51,243 nucleotides of DNA from NCBI RefSeq assembly GCF_000468495.1, contig NC_022444.1, positions 3,397,553-3,448,795 of the forward strand, read 5' to 3'. Positions 26,142-34,334 of the stretch are shown piece by piece. The translations under genes and the position numbers were made by a program. The DNA is from Megalodesulfovibrio gigas DSM 1382 = ATCC 19364 (lineage in GTDB: Bacteria > Desulfobacterota > Desulfovibrionia > Desulfovibrionales > Desulfovibrionaceae). Under the pieces are notes generated by a model. It worked only from the letters and a program-made list of their open reading frames with translations. It was not told the DNA's origin and did no database searches. Numbering within the stretch: the stretch's first letter is position 1; the number at the start of each line of letters is the position of its first letter.

Positions 26142-27875
26142 ATGCGTTACAACATCCTGCATCTGCTCGCATTGTGTTGCGGCTTGGCGCTGGCCATCCA
26201 TGCCACCGCCAGTTTCGGCCACGCCGCCAGCGGGGACGACATGCTGCTGACAGTGCCCAGTACAGCCCCGCCCGCAGCACGGGGTATCGTCTTCACCACG
26301 GAGGGCGCCTCCTTCTCGCCAGTGCTGGTCGTCACCGGTACGCCGACCATCCGGTGGATCTGGTCCGACGGCACCACCAGCACCAGCGCCACACCCACCA
26401 AAAATTTCGGCAGCGCCGGGAAACGTCGGCAGACCCTGATGGTGACCCCCTGGAGCGCCGTGCAGCGTATCAACATCGGCTACGATGCCGGCGACGGCGG
26501 CACATACGACATCGAATTCGTGCCGGATCAACAGGTCTCCAAGGTCGAGGGCCTGCACCACGTGCGGCCCTGGCTCCGGCAATGGTGCTCCTCCTACAAC
26601 CAGATCCCCAGCCTTGACTTCAGCAATTTTGAGCAGCTGGATACCATCGAGTGCTATCTGTCCACCTCCCTCCAGCAGGTGAACCTGCGCAACACGCCCA
26701 ACCTGCAACGGGCCTGCTTCGAGGATTGCAGCCTCCAGGCCCTGGACCTCTCCGGCAGCCCGCTGCTGGAGGATCTGCGCGGGGCGTTGAACAACTACCC
26801 GACCGTCACCTTTGGCAGCGTCGGCGCGAACACATGGCACATCTGCATCCGGGACAACCCGCAGATGACCGTGCGCAACCTGTTCGCCAACATGGCCCAG
26901 TTCCCCGTCATCAGTGAATTGTTCATCTGGAACACCAACCAGTCCGGCACCCTGCGCGTCCCGGCCTCGGCCCCGGGCAGCTCGGTGTCCATCATTGCCG
27001 ATGACAACCAGTACACCAGCCTGGACCTTTCCGGCGCGCTGCAGCATGGCGTGTTCCAGGCATGGGTGAGCCTGAACAACAATCCCCTCACCGCCGTGAA
27101 CATCACCGGCTGTCAGCAGATTACCGACCTGCGCCTGAACGGCAATCAGCTGAGTTCCGCCAGCCTGGATACCCTGCTGGCCACCCTGGACAGCCTCGGC
27201 AGAAGCGATCTCAACAGCAACGGCGAACTGTTTGCAGACATCCGCGGCGCCGCCAATCCTGGCGCAGCCGGCTATGCCAGCGCCCAGGTCCTGGGCACCA
27301 AGGGCTGGACCATCCATGCCAACAGCTGGAGCGTGGAACCCCAGCCGCCCAACAACGGCCAGCAGGACATTACGTTCACCACCACCGGGGACACCACAAA
27401 CATGCGCTGCGATTTCCGCGACGACACCACCACAGCCACGTGGCGGTGGTCCGACGGAACCACCACCCCGGCCACTTCCGGGGCCGCGACACAAAAGACC
27501 GGCCTGGGCGCGGGGGCCCACACCCACGTCCTGCGCATCTCCAACGGCGCAGCCCTGCGACGCTTCGGAGCAGCCAGCGGTGGCGAAGGACATCTGGTGT
27601 CCATGACCGGGTTTGCAAACACCCCGTCCCTGAAGATCCTCTATGCGTACATGGAAACAGCCCTGAACAGCCTGGGCCGGACCAACACCACCGTGGTCAG
27701 CGAATATCACCTGATGGATACGGCGCTTTCAGCCGCATCCATCGATCAGGTCTATGCGGATGCCGTGGCTACCAATATCTGGAACGGCTCCATCTGGAGC
27801 AGCAACAGCGGCACGGCAGCCAGCGCGGCAAACCGCGCCACCCTGCAGGCCCGGGGCTGGACGCTTTCCGAGTAA
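26142..27875 (+). CDS. Secreted leucine-rich-repeat-like protein
   Basis: 577 residues from the ATG at 26142, chosen because a clean signal peptide begins there (MRYNILHLLALCCGLALAIH, cleavage near GHAAS) and a G-rich ribosome site precedes it. It contains loosely repeated LRR-like segments (LDLSGSPLLEDLRG, LDLSGALQHG, VNITGCQQITDLRLNGNQL). Two copies of a beta-rich module with a WSDGTT core lie near residues 65 and 440. It has many Thr, Asn and Ser residues. There is no anchor. Such proteins are usually surface or secreted binding proteins; the role here is unknown. A repeat-type hairpin follows the stop. Confidence 0.7.
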   Translation: MRYNILHLLALCCGLALAIHATASFGHAASGDDMLLTVPSTAPPAARGIVFTTEGASFSPVLVVTGTPTIRWIWSDGTTSTSATPTKNFGSAGKRRQTLMVTPWSAVQRINIGYDAGDGGTYDIEFVPDQQVSKVEGLHHVRPWLRQWCSSYNQIPSLDFSNFEQLDTIECYLSTSLQQVNLRNTPNLQRACFEDCSLQALDLSGSPLLEDLRGALNNYPTVTFGSVGANTWHICIRDNPQMTVRNLFANMAQFPVISELFIWNTNQSGTLRVPASAPGSSVSIIADDNQYTSLDLSGALQHGVFQAWVSLNNNPLTAVNITGCQQITDLRLNGNQLSSASLDTLLATLDSLGRSDLNSNGELFADIRGAANPGAAGYASAQVLGTKGWTIHANSWSVEPQPPNNGQQDITFTTTGDTTNMRCDFRDDTTTATWRWSDGTTTPATSGAATQKTGLGAGAHTHVLRISNGAALRRFGAASGGEGHLVSMTGFANTPSLKILYAYMETALNSLGRTNTTVVSEYHLMDTALSAASIDQVYADAVATNIWNGSIWSSNSGTAASAANRATLQARGWTLSE

Positions 27876-27883
27876 CGGTCTGT

Positions 27884-27924
27884 GCGAGAGGGGAAACATT
27901 TTGGCAAAAGGTTCTCCCTCTCGC
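27884..27924 (+). terminator. Hairpin repeat after the LRR-like gene, probable terminator
   Basis: Arms GCGAGAGGG and CCCTCTCGC enclose a further AAC/GTT and TTTT/AAAA pairing. It lies eight bases after the stop. It shares a 14-base and a 15-base identical block with the hairpin at 51198-51239. Confidence 0.7.
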
Positions 27925-27990
27925 GCCCTCCCCTTCAAAAAACTTAATAATATATCACGATTACAACACCAATCTTTGGAATGGAGAAGC

Positions 27991-28002
27991 GGGGGGGGGG
28001 GG
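27991..28002. repeat. Run of 12 G
   Basis: An uninterrupted G12 tract between the LRR-like gene and the small membrane protein gene. It lies 29 bases beyond the stop codon of the latter. No coding sequence crosses it in the reading given here. Confidence 0.9.
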
Positions 28003-28031
28003 AAATGCAATACACGCCCAGGTTGTGACGT

Positions 28032-28358
28032 CTACAGCAAACCAAGGAGCTTTTCGGCGACCGGAGAGAAAAAGGCCACGGCCATGGCGGCCAAGCCGAT
28101 GAGCACCTTGAGCAACACGTCCATGCGATCGAAGCGGCCTTCCAGCTTGGTCAGACGCTCCGTAAGGCGCAGTTCCTGAGCGGCCATCTCCCCGCGCAAC
28201 TCGGCGCGCAAGTCCGCAATGTCTTTCTTGGTGGACACCTCGGCCAAGAGCGCAGTCATGACGCGAGCATCCGAGGCATGAAATGCTTCAATAAACGGCG
28301 CGGCCTTCTCCGGCCCAAGGGCGGCCTCCATGGCCTTTGTCTGCTCGTAGGTTAACAT
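28032..28358 (-). CDS. Small coiled-coil protein with C-terminal membrane anchor
   Basis: 108 residues from the ATG at 28358 (MLTYEQTKAMEAALGPEKAA). Start choice is uncertain: no clear ribosome site precedes it, and the frame stays open upstream to a GTG at 28535 that would add a second hydrophobic segment. The middle is a charged coiled coil (KKDIADLRAELRGEM, RLTERLTKLEGRFDRMD), and the last 25 residues are a membrane helix (VLIGLAAMAVAFF). This layout resembles the DUF1640-like group of small coiled-coil membrane proteins. Function is unknown. Confidence 0.65.
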   Translation of the reverse strand: MLTYEQTKAMEAALGPEKAAPFIEAFHASDARVMTALLAEVSTKKDIADLRAELRGEMAAQELRLTERLTKLEGRFDRMDVLLKVLIGLAAMAVAFFSPVAEKLLGLL

Positions 28359-28558
28359 GGGGCAAAGCATGCCCCAAGGACGGGCATCTGGCAAGGGGAG
28401 CACGCGAAAGGCCAGAGCCGCGGCGCGGCCTTCCGCCTCTTCCAGCGTGCCCCGCAGCCCTGCACACCCGACGACCAAAAGGAGCAAAGCCCGGAGTAGC
28501 CCCCTCTTCTTGAGGGTTCTCTCCTCTCGCAACACCCTTGTTCCAAAGCGGATCTGCC

Positions 28559-29803
28559 CTACCCCAGCACCGTGTTACGGCCGCCAGCCTTGGCCGCATA
28601 CAGCTTTTCGTCGGCGGCCTTGATCATGGCGTCCACGCTGTCCAGGCGTTCGCGGCACAAGCCGATGCTCAGGGTGCAGTTGATCATGCGCTTGCCCACC
28701 AGAATGGGGGTGGTTTCCACGGTCTTGCGCACCTGCTCGAAGATTTCCACGGCATAGTCCGGCTCCATGGAGGCGGCAAAGACGCAGAACTCCTCTCCGC
28801 CCATGCGGGCCACCACATCCGACTGCCGGAACCGCCGCAGCAGCATGTTGCCCAGGTGCTTGAGCACAGCATCGCCGCCGTCATGGCCGAAGGTGTCGTT
28901 GATCTTCTTGAAGTGGTCCACGTCCAGCATGGCCACGCAACAGTGCAGGTTCTCGCGCCGGGCCTGGGCCAGGAGCTTGGCCGAGGTCTCAAAAAAATAG
29001 CGGCGATTGAACAGGCCGGTCAGAGGGTCGGTGTCCGAAAGCCGCTGGATGGTTTCCATGTGCTCCAGCAACTCCACGTTGTGGGTCACGCGGCAGTACA
29101 GCTCCTCGCTGGTGAAGGGCTTGGTCAGGTAGTCGTTGGCGCCGCTCTTGAGGAACCGGGCCGACAGCACGTTGCCGCCATGGGCGGAAACGCCGATGAT
29201 GGCCAGACGATTTTTCGGCACCTTCATCCGCACGGCCTTGGTGAACTCAAAGCCGTCCATGCCGGGCATGTTGTAGTCGGTGATGAGCAGTTTGACGTCC
29301 GGGTGCTCCTCCAGCATGGCCAGACCGGCCTGGGCCGAGGGGGCCTCCACCACCTGAAACTGATGCACCCGCAACAGGCTGCCGATGAGTTGCCGGGCAG
29401 TGCGCGAGTCGTCCACCACCAGGGCCTTGATGCTCTGGTTGCGCCGCAGCCGTTCCAACAAATCAACAATATATTCTATTGTTTGTGGACTTTCCTTCAC
29501 CACGTAATCCACGATCTGCTTGGACCAGATAATGTCGCGGATTTCGTCGTTGAAGGAACCGGTGAAAATGATGCTCGGCACGCCGTGCCGGGTCACCAGA
29601 TCCACCACCTCGCCGTTGGGGGCGTCCGGCAGGTTCAGGTCCAGCAGGGCGGCAAAATAGCCGCCGGGCCGGCTTTCCAGTCGGGATTTTGTCTCGTGCA
29701 AATCGCTGGCGCGTTCCGTTTCCAACCCCAGACGGGCCTGGACCCGCTGCGCCAGCAACGAGGCGAAAAGATTTGAATCCTCAACAATGAGCACAGGTTG
29801 CAT
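28559..29803 (-). CDS. Response regulator with two receivers and a GGDEF domain (PleD-like)
   Basis: 414 residues. First receiver at about 1-125 (LIVEDSN, LLDLNLPDAPNG, VVKES), second at about 126-245 (VVDDSRTAR, ITDYNMPGMDG, YLTKPF), both with the key residues. The GGDEF domain begins near 258 with SDTDPLTGLFNRRYF; the active site is GGEEF and an inhibitory RxxD site (RQSD) lies five residues before it. It should make c-di-GMP from GTP on phosphorylation and be product-inhibited. It is probably a source for the PilZ protein in this window. Confidence 0.94.
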   Translation of the reverse strand: MQPVLIVEDSNLFASLLAQRVQARLGLETERASDLHETKSRLESRPGGYFAALLDLNLPDAPNGEVVDLVTRHGVPSIIFTGSFNDEIRDIIWSKQIVDYVVKESPQTIEYIVDLLERLRRNQSIKALVVDDSRTARQLIGSLLRVHQFQVVEAPSAQAGLAMLEEHPDVKLLITDYNMPGMDGFEFTKAVRMKVPKNRLAIIGVSAHGGNVLSARFLKSGANDYLTKPFTSEELYCRVTHNVELLEHMETIQRLSDTDPLTGLFNRRYFFETSAKLLAQARRENLHCCVAMLDVDHFKKINDTFGHDGGDAVLKHLGNMLLRRFRQSDVVARMGGEEFCVFAASMEPDYAVEIFEQVRKTVETTPILVGKRMINCTLSIGLCRERLDSVDAMIKAADEKLYAAKAGGRNTVLG

Positions 29804-29872
29804 TAACGCTCCACTGCCGGCGCCCCTCGGGTGCCAGCCTGAAAACCGACTGCGTGTTCCATGTTGATGAAT

Positions 29873-30517
29873 CTATCCGCCGCCAAACGGCTCCAGCACT
29901 TGCGCCATGTCCGGGAACAGCTCCAGAAACTCCCGGGCAAAGACTGCCGGTTCTTCAAACAATATCGACCGAATGCCCAGTTCCCTGGCCAGGGCCACAT
30001 TGCGCCGGGCGTCGTCGATGAACAACACGTCCGACGCAGGCATGTCCAGAACGCCCAGCGCATGCCGGAAGCTTTCCGTCTGGCGCTTGGTGCTGCCCGT
30101 GTGGTATGAATTGAAGACATACTCAAAGTGCATGAAGAACCCGTGACGGCGCTCCAGTTCGTCCAGCCAATCGGTATGGTCGGACAGGATGGCCGGCACC
30201 ACGCCCTGGACAGCCAGGGCCGAAGCCAGGGCCAGCATTTCCTGCCGGGGGATGCAGCCATCGAGAATGGCCTGACGCATGGCGAGCCGCTCGCCCCGAA
30301 GGCCGCTGCGGGCCTCGAACATGTCCCAGAAAACGTCCTCCCCGGCAGTGTTGGTCAGGTAGCCGCTGCCGTACATGGCCTCAACCGCCGCCGCGATGAC
30401 GGCAGACGGCTCCAGGCTCCGGGCCAGCGCCTGACAGGTCAAGGCGTCCAGAAACCCTTCCCGGGCAATGACGCCGCCAAAATCGAACAACACGGCACGT
30501 GGTCGTGAGATATTCAT
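29873..30517 (-). CDS. HAD-superfamily hydrolase
   Basis: 214 residues from the ATG at 30517. HAD motifs: I, VLFDFGGVIARE (nucleophile Asp; the second Asp is replaced, as in many subfamily IA variant-3 enzymes); II, ILSDHTDW; III, the Lys in TGSTKRQTESF; IV, VLFIDDARRN. The cap is helical. Likely a small-molecule phosphatase of the YihX type; substrate unknown. It is divergent from the HU gene, with 151 bases between them. The longer frame upstream is antisense to the HU gene and is rejected. Confidence 0.85.
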   Translation of the reverse strand: MNISRPRAVLFDFGGVIAREGFLDALTCQALARSLEPSAVIAAAVEAMYGSGYLTNTAGEDVFWDMFEARSGLRGERLAMRQAILDGCIPRQEMLALASALAVQGVVPAILSDHTDWLDELERRHGFFMHFEYVFNSYHTGSTKRQTESFRHALGVLDMPASDVLFIDDARRNVALARELGIRSILFEEPAVFAREFLELFPDMAQVLEPFGGG

Positions 30518-30598
30518 GCCCCGCTTGTACGTCGATGTTTGCCTTAGCACAAGCTGCCGCTGCACCGGAAACGAACCGTCCCGGGATTCTCCCCCCTC

Positions 30599-30627
30599 TT
30601 GCCAGTCTTCCAGAAGCGGAGTATTTA
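30599..30627 (+). promoter_or_regulatory. Possible promoter of the HU-type gene
   Basis: TTGCCA (30599-30604), 17 bases, TATTTA (30622-30627). The -35 match is good and the -10 match is weak. It lies 41 bases before the start codon. Confidence 0.35.
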
Positions 30628-30668
30628 TGTAGACTGTGGTAATATGGACAAACCGGGGGCAACTCGAC

Positions 30669-30944
30669 ATGAACAAAAGCGAACTCGTCAAGGCGTTGGC
30701 AGAAGAACACATGCTGCCCATCGATGAAGCAGCCATGATGGTGGATACCTTCTTCGACTGCCTTCGCGATGCCATGGTTCGGGGGGAACGGGTGGAAATC
30801 CGTGGATTTGGTTCCTTCAAGGTCAAGGAATACAAAAGCTACCTCGGCCGCAATCCCAAGACAGGCTCCAACGTGGCCGTGCCGCCCAAGAAACTGCCTG
30901 CGTTCCGCGCCGGCAAGGAACTCAAGGACGTACTGAACGTCTGA
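30669..30944 (+). CDS. HU/IHF-family DNA-binding protein
   Basis: 91 residues from the ATG at 30669 (MNKSELVKALAEEH). The HU-type signature GFGSFKVKEYKSYLGRNPKTG and VPPKKLPAFRAGKELKD are clear. It forms dimers that bend DNA. It is alone on the plus strand, divergent from the HAD gene. A 12-pair hairpin (30971-31004) follows the stop but lacks a T run. Confidence 0.95.
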   Translation: MNKSELVKALAEEHMLPIDEAAMMVDTFFDCLRDAMVRGERVEIRGFGSFKVKEYKSYLGRNPKTGSNVAVPPKKLPAFRAGKELKDVLNV

Positions 30945-31053
30945 GCTGCACCATCCATGCGCCTCAATTGCGCCGGCAGCGGTGAATACACGCCGTTGCC
31001 GGCGTGTTGCGCCTTGTCCACCATCTCCTGCCCCTCTGGTCCCGGAGCATTCC

Positions 31054-31581
31054 GTGCCGACATTGAATAGCCTCCTGGACTCCTCCTTGCCGGTGCTGCA
31101 TTTGCGCATCAGCGAATGCATCGTCACCCGCAAGCCCTGCATGGTGACCACAGTGCTGGGCTCCTGTATTTCAGTCACCCTGTTCCATGCCCCCTCGGGC
31201 ATGGCGGGCATCTGCCATGCCATGCTCCCCGAGGCCGATACCGGCGCCAAGGGCGGCATGGCCGCCTGCCGGTTTGTCGATGTGGCTGTTTCCACCATCC
31301 TGAACCGGTTCCGCCGCTGCGACATCAAACCAGATGCGCTGGAAGCCAAGCTCTTCGGTGGGGCCTGCAGCCTGCTCGCATCCCAGCGCCTGCGGCCGGA
31401 GCAAATTAAATCCGAGGCGTACTGGAATCTGAACGTCGGCGCACGCAATGTGGAGGTGGCCCGCGCCATGCTCAAACGCGAGGGCGTGCGGCTCAGCAGC
31501 GAGCATGTGGGCGGAGAGCACGGCCGCAAACTCTTCTTCCACACTGCCACGGGCGACGTGTGGCTAAAATCCCTGCGGTGA
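31054..31581 (+). CDS. CheD-family deamidase, second copy
   Basis: 175 residues from a GTG at 31054 with GGAG seven bases upstream; no suitable ATG exists in front of the catalytic region. The CheD signature is intact: Cys in TTVLGSCISVTLF and His in GICHAMLPE, with FGGACSLL further on. It is more diverged than the cheD in the operon, and its distance from any receptor gene suggests another target or a role with the TPR/GGDEF-like protein encoded next. The two are separated by a promoter, so they need not be co-transcribed. Confidence 0.85.
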   Translation: MPTLNSLLDSSLPVLHLRISECIVTRKPCMVTTVLGSCISVTLFHAPSGMAGICHAMLPEADTGAKGGMAACRFVDVAVSTILNRFRRCDIKPDALEAKLFGGACSLLASQRLRPEQIKSEAYWNLNVGARNVEVARAMLKREGVRLSSEHVGGEHGRKLFFHTATGDVWLKSLR

Positions 31582-31691
31582 TCGATTCAGAACACGATGC
31601 ATCCCCCCTGCTGCTCGTCAGTTGCGCGCTCTTTACCGCCAAATGCCCCGAGCGCATCCGCCGTCTCCAGGGGGGATATCCGGCAGGCACA

Positions 31692-31720
31692 TTAAAATTT
31701 CTTGAGATAAACTCTAGAAT
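31692..31720 (+). promoter_or_regulatory. Probable promoter of the GGDEF-like/TPR gene
   Basis: TTAAAA (31692-31697), 17 bases, TAGAAT (31715-31720), in a short AT-rich patch within GC-rich DNA. It supports the ATG at 31737 over the much longer frame that begins at 31560 and overlaps cheD. Confidence 0.5.
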
Positions 31721-31736
31721 AAGGCATGTTGGGGGC

Positions 31737-34241
31737 ATGCACTCCAGAACAATCCCCACGGCCAGCACCGTCACCTTGTTGCGTCAGGATCTGGTGGCCT
31801 ATGAGCCGCTGCTCAAGGAATCCCTGGGGCGGTTCATCGCCTTCAAGGCCGGCCATCTTTTTTTCCCGCAAAGCCTGCCTGCGGAAACGCGCGGCGAGGA
31901 TGGCGCCTACCGCGCCGCGCATCTTGCGCGGGAACGCAAGGTGCTGGTGCCGCTGCTGTTTGAGGGGAAATTGCTGGGGATGATGGTGCTCAAGGGGGTG
32001 AGCCTCAAGGCTCCCAAGACCACCCTGGCCAGCCTGCCACAGCTGGCGACGTCCTGTCTGGAGCAATTGTTTCTGCACAAACTGGCCACCAGCGATCCCC
32101 TGACCGGCCTGCCCCACCGCCAGGCCTTTCTGGCCGAGGTGGCCCGGGAAATCGACGCCGTGCGGCTGGCCTCACGTCCGCATTACACCCACAGCGCCGC
32201 AGCAGGCGGCCTGCAACTACCCCCGGACGCCGCCGTCGTCGAGGATGGCGCCGATCCCGCAGCCCTGCCGGCCTGCAGCGAAATAGACCCCATGCCCGCG
32301 GGCATTCCCTGGCGGGCCGCCATGGGGCTGGTGGCCGTGCAGCTTGGCGGTCTGGAGCACATTGTCCAGCGCGCCGGCCACTGTTTTGCCGAGGACGCCC
32401 TGCGCAAGGCGGCCCGGGCTCTGGCCCAGGCCCTGCCAGAAACCGCCCTGCCCGCCCGGGTTGGCGATGCGCTCTTTGCCGTGTTCGTGCGGGAAGCCAC
32501 CCCCCGCCTGTGCCGGGAAACCGCCCTGGCCGTGCGGCAGGCCCTGGACGATCTGGTGCTGACCCACGAGGTGACGGGCTGCAATTTCCGCGTGGCCGCC
32601 AGTTGCGGACATGCCTGTTTTCCGCAGGACATCGACGGCAGTCAGGCCGAGCGCAATCCCGCGGAGCTGGCCCGCGTGCTCCTGGACCGCGCCCGCAAGG
32701 CCGCCGCTGCCGCCCGGGACGCCTCGCCGGAACGGGTATTCGCCTTCCGGCAGGTCCTGGAGGAAGGCGGCCGCGTCTCCCGCCTGCTGCCCATGCATCG
32801 CTGCATCATCACCCTGGGGGCCTCCCTGGGGGCGCAGGAGGGGCAGCGGTTCCTGGTCTGGGGCAAGGACAAGCCCCGCACCGCCGCCGGCGGCAACGGG
32901 CTCTCCCCGCTGTTCAAGGGCGAGCTGCTGATCATGGAGACCTCCCGCGAGCAGAGCCAGGCCGAGGTCATGCATCTTTCCGATCCTTCCTGGACCGTGG
33001 AGGTGGGCGACCGGCTCACCCTGGTCAGGGATGCGCGCAACGAGACCGTTCCCGGCGCCGCCACCCCTGGCGGCCCGGCGCGGGATCTGCTCACCGGCCT
33101 GCTGCTGTATCGCGATTTTCTGGAGCACCTGCGCAATGCCCGCGAGGCTCAGGATGTCTTCTCCCTGGCGTTGGTGCGCGTGCGGCCGAAAGCCTCCGAC
33201 GGCGACGAGGCTGGGGAACGATTCCACGAGCACGCGGAACGGCTGGTGGCCGAAGCCGCCAGTCTGGCGCGCGAACTGCTGGGGCCGGAGGCGGTGGGCG
33301 GCCGCTTCAGCCTCAACAGCTGCATCTTTTTCCATCCCGGCCAGTCTGCAGAAGCCGTCCTCGCCGCACACAAGGCCCTGGCCGAACGCCTGGACCGCCG
33401 GGGCGTGGAGGCCGCCGTGGGCGTGGCCGGCTACCCGTTCCTGCATTACAGAAAGGCGGACATGCTGGACAATTGCCGCAAGGCCCTGGAGTATGCCCTG
33501 CTGCTGCCAGCTCCCCACCTGGGCCTGTGCGATTCCCTGGCCCTGACCATCCATGGCGACAAGCTGTTCAGCCAGAACGACCTCTTCAACGCCCTGGAAG
33601 AATACAAACTGGCCCTGCTGGCAGACGAAAACAACAATCTGGCCCGCGTCTCCCTGGGCGTGTGCGAGGCCCGGCTGGCCCGGCTGCCCCAGGCCAGGGA
33701 ACACTTCGAGGAAGCCGTGACCCGGGATCCCAGCGATCCCAAGGCCCTGTACAATCTCGGCTGCGTCTGCCAACGCCAGGGAGAGGCCGCCGCCGCCCGC
33801 AAGGCCTTCCGTCGCTGCATCGCCCTGGACCCCGGCCACCTGTATGCCTATATCCGCCTTGGCCAACTGTCCGAAGCCGACGGCGCCCTGCCTCAGGCCC
33901 TGAGCTGGTTCAACAAGGCCGCGGCCCTGCACGGCGGGTATGCCCTCACCCGTCGCCCTCTGGCCCGCCTGTATCACACCATGGGCCGCCTGGAAGAAGC
34001 CCGCGAATGCCTGCACCAGGCCTTGTCCTACGATCCCAAGGACGCCCATTCCCTCCATCTGCTGGCCCGCATGTACCTGGACGCCGGCGAGGATCCCGAG
34101 CTGGCCAAGGTGCTGGCCTCGCAGAGCGTGGCCCTCATGCCCGGACATGCGCCCTTCATCAAGGAGCTGGCCCGCGCCCTGGACGCCCTGGGCCGGCCCC
34201 AGGATGCCAGGGATTGCCTGGCCAAGGCGCAGGGCATGTAG
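31737..34241 (+). CDS. Protein with two degenerate GGDEF-like domains and TPR repeats
   Basis: 834 residues from the ATG at 31737, preceded by GGGGG. An N-terminal alpha/beta region (about 1-110) resembles a GAF domain. A GGDEF-type domain starts near 118 (SDPLTGLPHRQAFL), but its active site reads RVGDALFAVF. A second GGDEF-like stretch starts near 448 (DLLTGLLLYRDFL) with GGRFSLNS in place of the active site and a recognisable end (AAVGVAGYPFLHYRKADML). About five TPRs cover 600-834 (for example ALYNLGCVCQRQGEAAAARKA). Neither domain should make c-di-GMP; they may bind nucleotide or serve as scaffolds. Confidence 0.8.
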   Translation: MHSRTIPTASTVTLLRQDLVAYEPLLKESLGRFIAFKAGHLFFPQSLPAETRGEDGAYRAAHLARERKVLVPLLFEGKLLGMMVLKGVSLKAPKTTLASLPQLATSCLEQLFLHKLATSDPLTGLPHRQAFLAEVAREIDAVRLASRPHYTHSAAAGGLQLPPDAAVVEDGADPAALPACSEIDPMPAGIPWRAAMGLVAVQLGGLEHIVQRAGHCFAEDALRKAARALAQALPETALPARVGDALFAVFVREATPRLCRETALAVRQALDDLVLTHEVTGCNFRVAASCGHACFPQDIDGSQAERNPAELARVLLDRARKAAAAARDASPERVFAFRQVLEEGGRVSRLLPMHRCIITLGASLGAQEGQRFLVWGKDKPRTAAGGNGLSPLFKGELLIMETSREQSQAEVMHLSDPSWTVEVGDRLTLVRDARNETVPGAATPGGPARDLLTGLLLYRDFLEHLRNAREAQDVFSLALVRVRPKASDGDEAGERFHEHAERLVAEAASLARELLGPEAVGGRFSLNSCIFFHPGQSAEAVLAAHKALAERLDRRGVEAAVGVAGYPFLHYRKADMLDNCRKALEYALLLPAPHLGLCDSLALTIHGDKLFSQNDLFNALEEYKLALLADENNNLARVSLGVCEARLARLPQAREHFEEAVTRDPSDPKALYNLGCVCQRQGEAAAARKAFRRCIALDPGHLYAYIRLGQLSEADGALPQALSWFNKAAALHGGYALTRRPLARLYHTMGRLEEARECLHQALSYDPKDAHSLHLLARMYLDAGEDPELAKVLASQSVALMPGHAPFIKELARALDALGRPQDARDCLAKAQGM

Positions 34242-34334
34242 CCGCGCCCGTTCCCGGCTCTGCGCTTGCGCTTTTTAACTGAAGGTGTACCATGCGTTCA
34301 TTACAGTTCCACCACACGCCAAGGGGGGACACCT

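Noticed and set aside
25470-27710. A 746-codon minus-strand frame across the divergent secreted genes
   Set aside because: It overlaps both real genes, lacks a signal peptide and shows low-complexity antisense composition.
28359-28535. An N-terminal extension of the small coiled-coil membrane protein
   Set aside because: It begins at a GTG inside a repeat-like element and adds an unrelated hydrophobic tail. It is not excluded, but it is less likely.
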